Positions 8,085-13,568 of a stretch of 13,568 nucleotides of DNA are shown here, piece after piece. The position numbers and the translations under genes are program-made. The stretch is from positions 1 to 13,568 of the forward strand of contig WOGZ01000584.1 in the NCBI GenBank assembly GCA_009733775.1. Reading direction: 5' to 3'. Within the stretch, counting starts at the first letter, position 1. The number at the start of each line of letters is the position of its first letter. The notes under the pieces were generated by a model, which ran no database searches, was not told where the DNA came from, and saw only the letters and a program-made list of their open reading frames with translations. The stretch is from Alectoria sarmentosa (taxonomy: Eukaryota > Ascomycota > Lecanoromycetes > Lecanorales > Parmeliaceae).

Positions 8085-8672
8085 GCCCTTATGTTAGCCT
8101 ATGTTGTGTCGTGATGGCTGTATGTACTCCTCGGATGCTTCAAACGATAAACGAGGTCTGGTGCGGCTGCCGAGACTAATCTTTTCAGGCTTCTTTAATG
8201 GCGAGCTCATAAAGTGAAATTTGGGGCTGGAGCTGGAAGTTTGTTTCTGACGTACATGTACTACGTTTTTGATACCCCTCGGTAATTCTACTGTGCTGTG
8301 CAGTACAGATTAGAAAGGCAAAACTTGTCAAGCTGCTTTCATTCTATCAATCTGCGAAGCTGTTGTCGTCCTTCAAGCCTACCCTTATGCGCAATAGTCT
8401 CCCCACCGACGGATCTTCCTTCAGTCCTCTGTAGAATCGCCAAACTGCTCTGTCCGGTTTGAGCAGCATTTCTGTCCGGCACTCAATTTACCAAAGTACA
8501 ATTTCAGAAATCCGAAAATCTTTTTTTCCCCACCCGTTCTTCCAGCACCATAACAAAAAGCGCCATTTCCTACTCAGTGACTCAGTCCGATCTCTCGAGT
8601 AATCAGAATCTACAATCAAGGTTCCTCCGCGTCAAAAATGCCCACTTTCATGAAAATGCGACTAACAATTCC
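8085..8672. other. Intergenic region, probable promoter of the 8673 gene at its right end
   Basis: No coding frame is supported. The perfect palindrome GTACATGTAC lies at 8252-8261. A pyrimidine-rich tract at 8519-8543 (TCTTTTTTTCCCCACCCG...) sits 130-155 bases before the next start codon, a position usual for CT-rich fungal core promoters. I see no RNA gene or transposon end. Confidence 0.45.
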
Positions 8673-9615
8673 ATGACCGTAGCCATGATTGAAAATTGGA
8701 AAATTGACATGGTAAAAGAGATCAACCATATAGGTACTACTATGTCTTTTTTCCGAGCGCTGACAAAGGTACTGACTGTCTGGCAGCTCACGACGCTTCG
8801 ATATCTTCTACAGTTCGGGAAGAGGGCATTCGCCAGGTCTACCAGTGGTACCGCTTGGCCCGACATGTATCGATGAGTCAACGCCACGCCATCGAATCTA
8901 CCAAGGCTATCATCGAGATGTGGTTGACCGGAGTTACGGTACCGTGCTCGCATGAGCAAGGTAAGCGATCCATCGTCATAGGAAATAGCGCTCTGCTGAC
9001 GGGCATAAAGACGAAGCTGCGAACCAGGTCCACATTCCTGACTGTCATTGCCGCGAACTTGGGATGAGCCATGTGCAAAAAACGCAGCTCGTGAGGTGTA
9101 AGTACTTTGGAGCCGCCCCCACGACTAAGATGAGCTGGGTATTTCCTGAGAGAGAAGACAGTAGCTCGTTCGTTCCTCGATCACCCATTTACAGTAAACA
9201 GGCCTCCAGGTCATGAATCAAGATTGATTGCCGTGGCCGAAGCTTGCATGACCAATGGCCTTCCAAACGACATCAGACTGATGGTACTGGCATTGGTGGA
9301 AGCGATCGAGATGTTCCGTTGCCATTTTGTTGAGCCTGGAGAAAAGAGATGGTTGAGTGCTGAAGACGTCGCGAGAAGTAAGTGAGCAGAGGCCATGGCT
9401 TGAACAAGTATCTAACAGAGAGACCTGCAGTGGACGCCGAAATGGCAGCACGTGCAGCTCGAGCAAAAACTGATAGGGCAGAGCTGAAAGCAGCGAGTAG
9501 AACAGGGATAAGACTGCGCTCGGGTCAACCTGCTCCTGTGATTGGAAGGTGGAATGCAACTCCGTTCCTTTACCCCCTCCCCACCAGCCACTACGAAAGA
9601 TCAACTGACACCTAG
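8673..9615 (+). CDS. Unrecognised protein encoded by five exons
   Basis: Exons are 8673-8733, 8787-8960, 9011-9097, 9195-9377 and 9431-9615. Introns are 53, 50, 97 and 53 bases, with donors GTACTA, GTAAGC, GTAAGT and GTAAGT and branch-like CTGAC or CTAAC in three of them. Phases agree at all four joins, giving 229 residues. No stretch is known to me. Exon 2 encodes an amphipathic segment with REEGIRQVYQWYRLARHVSM. Exon 3 has a Cys/His cluster PDCHCRELGMSH (~89-100). Exon 4 is helical, with NDIRLMVLALVEAIEMFRCH. Exon 5 starts with an Ala/Lys/Arg-rich helix, then a proline-rich tail. I see no signal peptide or membrane segment, so it is probably intracellular. Two points are uncertain. Exon 2 can be read back across the first intron to about 8706 in frame (PYRYYYVFFP), so the N-terminus may differ. 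A further intron with a CAACTGAC branch and acceptor at 9618-9619 could replace the C-terminus. Confidence 0.6.
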
Positions 9616-10347
9616 ACAGTCTTCGACGTGCGGATGCGCAAGCTTATTTTCTTCGTCAGCCCCCGCAGCGACCCCGTTGAAAGTGAAAGTTGGTGGATGT
9701 ATGGACTTTCAAGACGGCGTCTGAGTTAGGGGCGACGACGGCCACTGTTTATCTGATCAATCCGCTGGGGATGAGGGAGGAGGGAGGAGGCGTCAAGGTT
9801 TCGGTGCGGGCTTTTGTCTAATCTTACTGTTGTGATGTTGCATCATATGCTCACAAAGCCGTCTGTTCGATTAGTCGTCTCGCCTTAGTTTGCAACTAAT
9901 AGATGGTCAGGTCTGTCAGCACTCTCATGATACCAGACCAAAAGATGGAGCTTCCTTGGAGACCCACAATAACGCGAGATGCTCCACGAGCTATACAATT
10001 CTAAATCGTTACTCCCTCACAATTCGAGGCGTAGAGCACTATGTGTAGATTATGTAGAGAATTTCACTGATACCGTATCTTAAAATATGTTGTGTATGGC
10101 ATGACGTGTCAGCCAAAGCTCCAAGTAAGCCAGCTCTAACGCGAGCGGTTGATCTTCGAAAACGACTTATTGCTATACCAGACATCCTTCCAACAGGTCT
10201 TGTTACTTTGTGAGGTAGCTCCTGCAATAATGTGCAGATGGTCTGACGCCAGCGGTTTGAAGGCGATCGTTATGCACACTGGTTTCCCAACGCCAGGTGG
10301 TTACAAGCGTCAGAAATCAAGAATATACTCCACACGATTGATAGATG
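9616..10347. other. Intergenic region between convergent genes
   Basis: This holds the 3' flanks of the five-exon gene and of the PPR gene. The first ~100 bases are open in all three plus frames and could include an alternative last exon of the upstream gene. A G-rich run GGGGATGAGGGAGGAGGGAGG starts near 9766. Nothing else is recognised. Confidence 0.5.
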
Positions 10348-12885
10348 CTATGCAGTTGCAAACAAACTGTCGCTCGGCTTCTCCATCCCCGTATCTAGCT
10401 GGTCTTGATCTTTGGCCCTCAGGTACTTCTCCACCTCCTCTTCCCGGTTCAAGCTCGTCGATCCCCACTCGAGACCCATGTTGGCTTCGTACTGTTCCTC
10501 CGAATTTAGAGGCGGCACAAGCCCTTTATTAGAAATCCCTTTTTTAACGGATTGTTCTTCTACGCTCGTGGTTAACGCCTTTTCCAAGCGATCCCGTAAC
10601 CTCAACTTTTCCAACCCCTTAGTCGTGTAGGTGTCCATTTCAAATCCAGCTGCTTCCATCCTCTTCACCGTGTCCACCGCCGCGCTCACGTCCTGCATAC
10701 CTGCATAACCGCTCACAAGAGTGTTCCATGTAACTCTGTCACCTTGGATACCGCGCTCGCGCATCACGTCGAGAACCTTTTCGGCAGCGCGGCTTTGCCT
10801 GTTACGAAAGTACGCGGCGACTAAGATGGACCAAGTCTGCACTGTTGGCGCCGCATAGGGGATATTATCAAATGTTGCAAAATCTAGAGAGGAGAACTCA
10901 AGCATGTGTTTGACAACGGTGGTGCAGTATTGCAGCGTGTCGGGTCTCTTCCCGAACGCCATAATAAATGAATTCGCCACAAAATCTCCCTGGGCGAGAG
11001 GGGCGATCAGTGGATGATTCTCTTTCACATGTTGATAATACAGGCTGTAACTGTGTATAAGACCAAGAGAATCTTGATGTAGTCTGGCATATGCCAGGAT
11101 CATCTGTGTGAGGATGTAGCTTGTGGGCCAGACTCCGCGGCAATTTGCACCGGGTGGTGCTTGTGTCTCGTCTCCGCACAGCGAGAGTTCCTGGAGTGGA
11201 CGGAGGTCGCAATGTTGCCTGTAGAAATCAAGCATTGCGCCAAACTCATCTCCAGGCGACATGAGAGATATGGCATTGAGTACATCGCTGACTAGGCGAA
11301 TATCCTGAAGCACTTTCCCGTTTGTCTGGATCTCGCCAATGACCGTCTTGAGATTAGAGGAATCACCACTAAGTTTTGCACCTTTCAAAAGCACGCCATA
11401 CGTGATTGAGTCAGGTAGAAGGGCGTTCTCTTTGGCCAGACCATACATTTGCCACGCGTTAGCAAAGTCGCCACCCTCGCCTGCATTCAGAAGAATGGCG
11501 TTGAACATGTGGACACTCGGTCTGATCCCCATCTCCAAAATCTGCGTCAAGATGTTCGAACGAACAGTATATTCCTCCTGGGTATCAAAGCGAGCTCGCA
11601 AAAGCTTGACACACGCCATCTGAATCTGATCCGCAGAAAGGTTGAAATTGGTGTTGGCGATGGTACCAAGTAGTTTTATACACAAATTGATTCTCCCCAT
11701 GTCAAGAAATCTGTCCAAGAAGTGTAGCATAGTATTGACATGTAGGACGGCCTTATTCAAGCCAAGAAGCCCATAAAATGAGAGCACGCGCAGATCGTCG
11801 CTGTGTTGCAGGACAAGACAGACAAGGTGCTGGGGTACTGAACAAGTTCGGTCCTGATCACCAGCACCGTCTATGAATCTGCAAGTCAAGAGCCATATAG
11901 CGTTAATAGCCAACGGATTTGGATTAGAAACTTTAAAGAGAAGATGGCGCGCAAGAAAGTCCAAGCAGTCCGAAACCACGTATCTGGGAGGTGTATATTT
12001 GCGACCCTTCAAAGTAGCGAGCAGTAACGTCAGAGCCTGATTTTGCCGGTATTTCAGACACCACAGCATTACGTTTCGCCATAGCCTATCAGCATCGTAG
12101 CCTTGAAGCCCCATCCATTCCTCGTTGACATGATTTCGGCCAGAGCGAGGACCACAGTAGTACCGTATCACTCGATTTGTAGCTTGGCTTGTCCACGTTT
12201 GCATATTCTCTGGAATTTTCAAGGTTTGAAAATTTGCGGTCCAATCCCGATGGATTTCCTCGAGTGAGTCTGTCGTTGATTGCTGGCTGCCCCAGCTCGT
12301 GTCTTTTGGCCAGAAGCCAAACGAAACGTAGTGCGTCCTTTTGATCGTTCTGTGCAGCTCTATCGATCTTGATGGCTTCTCCATCTGGTTCAGACGACGA
12401 AACAAATTTCGACCTCCTCTTCGGCCACTGCCTTTCTGGGAAATCCGCCATCGATAGCCTGGCTTTGCTGGCTGCGCTCTTACGTGACCCTGCAGGCGAG
12501 AGCGCGCTCGAGGCTTTCTGCTCTGGTGATGCGGAAGTACAACTAGAGGTCGCATGGGGAAAATTCTGCTCTTACGGCGCTTCGGAACTCCATAAAGATC
12601 GGGCACTGACTTCGAACTCGAGACTGGCGCTGACTGACTAGGAGAGAAGCATTGTCGCTGTTCTTGCTTCGTTTCATTCGAAGCCTCTGAAGATCCGCTC
12701 GGAGCTATGAGGGAGGCCGCTCTTCTACGTTCACGGTACAAGCTCACGGATGCCCGCTCGCGGATGGAAAGAGTAGCGACTGATCGTCTCGGGTTCTGTA
12801 GAGGAGGAATCGAGGCCAGGCACGGTCGCAGTGACGGATACATGAAGGACGGACATCGTGAGGGCAGTATGCAGCGATTGAGCAT
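10348..12885 (-). CDS. Pentatricopeptide repeat (PPR) protein, probably mitochondrial
   Basis: A single uninterrupted frame of 845 residues from the ATG at 12885 to TAG at 10350-10348. PPR proteins are helical-repeat RNA binders that act mostly in organelle RNA processing, stability or translation. I chose 12885 because the sequence from there (MLNRCILPSRCPSFMYPSLR) and the next ~80 residues are rich in Arg/Ser/Leu and nearly free of acids, as in a mitochondrial presequence. The frame stays open to 13041, which would add 52 unlike residues. The clearest repeats are near residues 682-716 (TWSILVAAYFRNRQSRAAEK) and 717-751 (TWNTLVSGYAGMQDVSAAVD). Weaker ones are at ~457-525 (MFNAILLNAGEGGDFANAWQ; ITYGVLLKGAKLSGD). 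Residues ~60-170 are basic and low-complexity; the tail is acidic. It could be a fungal translational activator or assembly factor of the CYA5/PET309 or CIA84 kind, but nothing here decides which. Confidence 0.85.
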   Translation of the reverse strand: MLNRCILPSRCPSFMYPSLRPCLASIPPLQNPRRSVATLSIRERASVSLYRERRRAASLIAPSGSSEASNETKQEQRQCFSPSQSAPVSSSKSVPDLYGVPKRRKSRIFPMRPLVVLPHHQSRKPRARSRLQGHVRAQPAKPGYRWRISQKGSGRRGGRNLFRRLNQMEKPSRSIELHRTIKRTHYVSFGFWPKDTSWGSQQSTTDSLEEIHRDWTANFQTLKIPENMQTWTSQATNRVIRYYCGPRSGRNHVNEEWMGLQGYDADRLWRNVMLWCLKYRQNQALTLLLATLKGRKYTPPRYVVSDCLDFLARHLLFKVSNPNPLAINAIWLLTCRFIDGAGDQDRTCSVPQHLVCLVLQHSDDLRVLSFYGLLGLNKAVLHVNTMLHFLDRFLDMGRINLCIKLLGTIANTNFNLSADQIQMACVKLLRARFDTQEEYTVRSNILTQILEMGIRPSVHMFNAILLNAGEGGDFANAWQMYGLAKENALLPDSITYGVLLKGAKLSGDSSNLKTVIGEIQTNGKVLQDIRLVSDVLNAISLMSPGDEFGAMLDFYRQHCDLRPLQELSLCGDETQAPPGANCRGVWPTSYILTQMILAYARLHQDSLGLIHSYSLYYQHVKENHPLIAPLAQGDFVANSFIMAFGKRPDTLQYCTTVVKHMLEFSSLDFATFDNIPYAAPTVQTWSILVAAYFRNRQSRAAEKVLDVMRERGIQGDRVTWNTLVSGYAGMQDVSAAVDTVKRMEAAGFEMDTYTTKGLEKLRLRDRLEKALTTSVEEQSVKKGISNKGLVPPLNSEEQYEANMGLEWGSTSLNREEEVEKYLRAKDQDQLDTGMEKPSDSLFATA

Positions 12886-13264
12886 GGAAGGAGTCACATT
12901 CAACGGGCCATCGCGGACGTTATGTAGGTAAATATCATCCGGATGACAGCCTAACGAGAAATAGAATGGCAGGAGCATGCACGTCTTGCCATAGGTATGC
13001 TTCGAATGGCAACGAAACGCACAGAGATGTTTAGGAGTCAAGTAAGTTAAGTCACAAGAAATTGAATTTCGTCGCGCTTAGTAATCCAAGCTTTTATTGG
13101 AAAGCTTGCTTTCTTCATGGTCAAAAGTTATGCAGGAAAATGTTCTATCTGCTTAAAACAAGGTTCCACCAATCAGACCTTCAGATTTCACGATTTCTAA
13201 GCTAAAACACACCTTATATCTTCGTTTTCGATCTAAACGCGGGTACGTCCCAAACAGGTCATAC
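12886..13264. promoter_or_regulatory. 5' flank of the PPR gene
   Basis: The region between the chosen PPR start codon and the MITE. The part to 13041 continues the PPR frame but looks like 5' leader. Beyond it I see AT-moderate sequence with no clear TATA box or CT tract on the minus strand. The promoter role is assigned by position only. Confidence 0.35.
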
Positions 13265-13510
13265 CGAGGGTCATTTCCAGAAATTCCGGCCACGCCAAAG
13301 CTGCACTCGTTAATTGTCCACTAATGCTTACATAAATATTCCCTCAAAGTTGACAGTCTCTAAGTATTGAGACTGGAGCAGCTATTGCTTAAGTTTGAAG
13401 TGGTCTAGAACTGTGTGCGACTAGAAATACATTCTTGAAAGTTGCACGATTTGGTGATTGAGCGCATATCATCAATTTTGCGTGGCCGGAATTTCTGGAA
13501 ATGACCCTCG
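13265..13510. mobile_element. MITE with perfect 31-base terminal inverted repeats
   Basis: Positions 13265-13295 (starting CGAGGGTCATTTCCAGAAAT) and 13480-13510 are exact inverted copies, 31 of 31 bases. The 246-base unit has no coding frame and so is non-autonomous. TAC precedes (13262-13264) and follows (13511-13513) the repeats. This may be a 3-base duplication or the TA duplication of Tc1/mariner elements with one ambiguous terminal base. Its composition is ordinary, with no RIP signature, so it is young or too short to be a RIP target. It sits about 380 bases upstream of the PPR start codon. Confidence 0.85.
13354..13375. repeat. Internal hairpin of the MITE
   Basis: CAGTCTC at 13354-13360 and GAGACTG at 13369-13375 form a perfect 7-base stem around the 8-base loop TAAGTATT, near the centre of the MITE. 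Confidence 0.6.
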
Positions 13511-13513
13511 TAC

Positions 13514-13568
13514 CATAAGGCTGAACCTCGAACATCAACTTCTTACATTCTATTCTTTCTTATTCCTT
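13514..13568. other. Right edge, nothing recognised
   Basis: The last 55 bases after the MITE are pyrimidine-rich at the end (TTCTATTCTTTCTTATTCCTT), which could be a promoter tract of a gene beyond the window. Confidence 0.3.

Noticed and set aside
8734..8768. A 35-base first intron in the five-exon gene (acceptor AAAG at 8765-8768)
   Set aside because: The 53-base alternative ending at 8786 has a better branch-to-acceptor spacing and a more usual length, and it keeps the same phase.
9218..9604. Minus-strand open frame of 128 codons
   Set aside because: It runs antisense to exons 4 and 5 of the plus-strand gene, crosses an intron of that gene, and lacks protein-like composition.
9766..9790. 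G-quadruplex motif
   Set aside because: Only three G-runs of three or more are well spaced, with a fourth run of two, so support is weak.
12369..12931. Plus-strand open frames of 74-90 codons
   Set aside because: Shadows of the PPR gene on the opposite strand.

Overview
This window looks like nuclear DNA of a filamentous ascomycete fungus (Pezizomycotina). Three things point there. The genes are split by short introns of 50-100 bases with GTAAGT-like donors and CTAAC/CTGAC branch sites. A TAF13 gene carries an N-terminus of a type I associate with such fungi (from memory, not searched). A block of roughly 5.7 kb of extremely AT-rich DNA shows the signature of repeat-induced point mutation (RIP). 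I cannot fix the genus from the sequence; a Dothideomycete or Leotiomycete with AT-rich isochores would fit.

Layout. 1-312: 3' end of a plus-strand gene with a Lys-Glu microsatellite, unrecognised. 1607-1073 (minus): two-exon TAF13, a histone-fold subunit of TFIID. 1918-7657: RIP-degraded AT-rich block with matching inverted ends rich in ATAATCTGATTAT-type palindromes, probably one old DNA transposon. Nested in it at 4011-5905 is a complete LTR element: two 160-base LTRs, 5-base target duplication ACGAT, and a RIP-riddled gag-like frame but no room for pol. 7806-8084: two-exon gene for a 72-residue secreted protein about 150 bases from the block. 8673-9615: five-exon gene for an unrecognised 229-residue protein. 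12885-10348 (minus): intronless pentatricopeptide-repeat (PPR) protein of 845 residues with a mitochondrial-type N-terminus. 13265-13510: a 246-base MITE with perfect 31-base inverted ends.

The genes do not form a pathway. TAF13 and the PPR protein are housekeeping genes on either side of a transposon block, and the two unrecognised genes sit between the block and the PPR gene. The strongest observations are these. The two LTRs differ at 15 of 160 positions, all transitions, none at a CpG, and CpG is visibly over-represented through the whole block, so the mutator spared CpG. The LTR element appears to be gag-only. Two spliced genes are visible only when exons are joined. All exon models were derived by eye from splice signals and phase and have not been checked against transcripts or databases.
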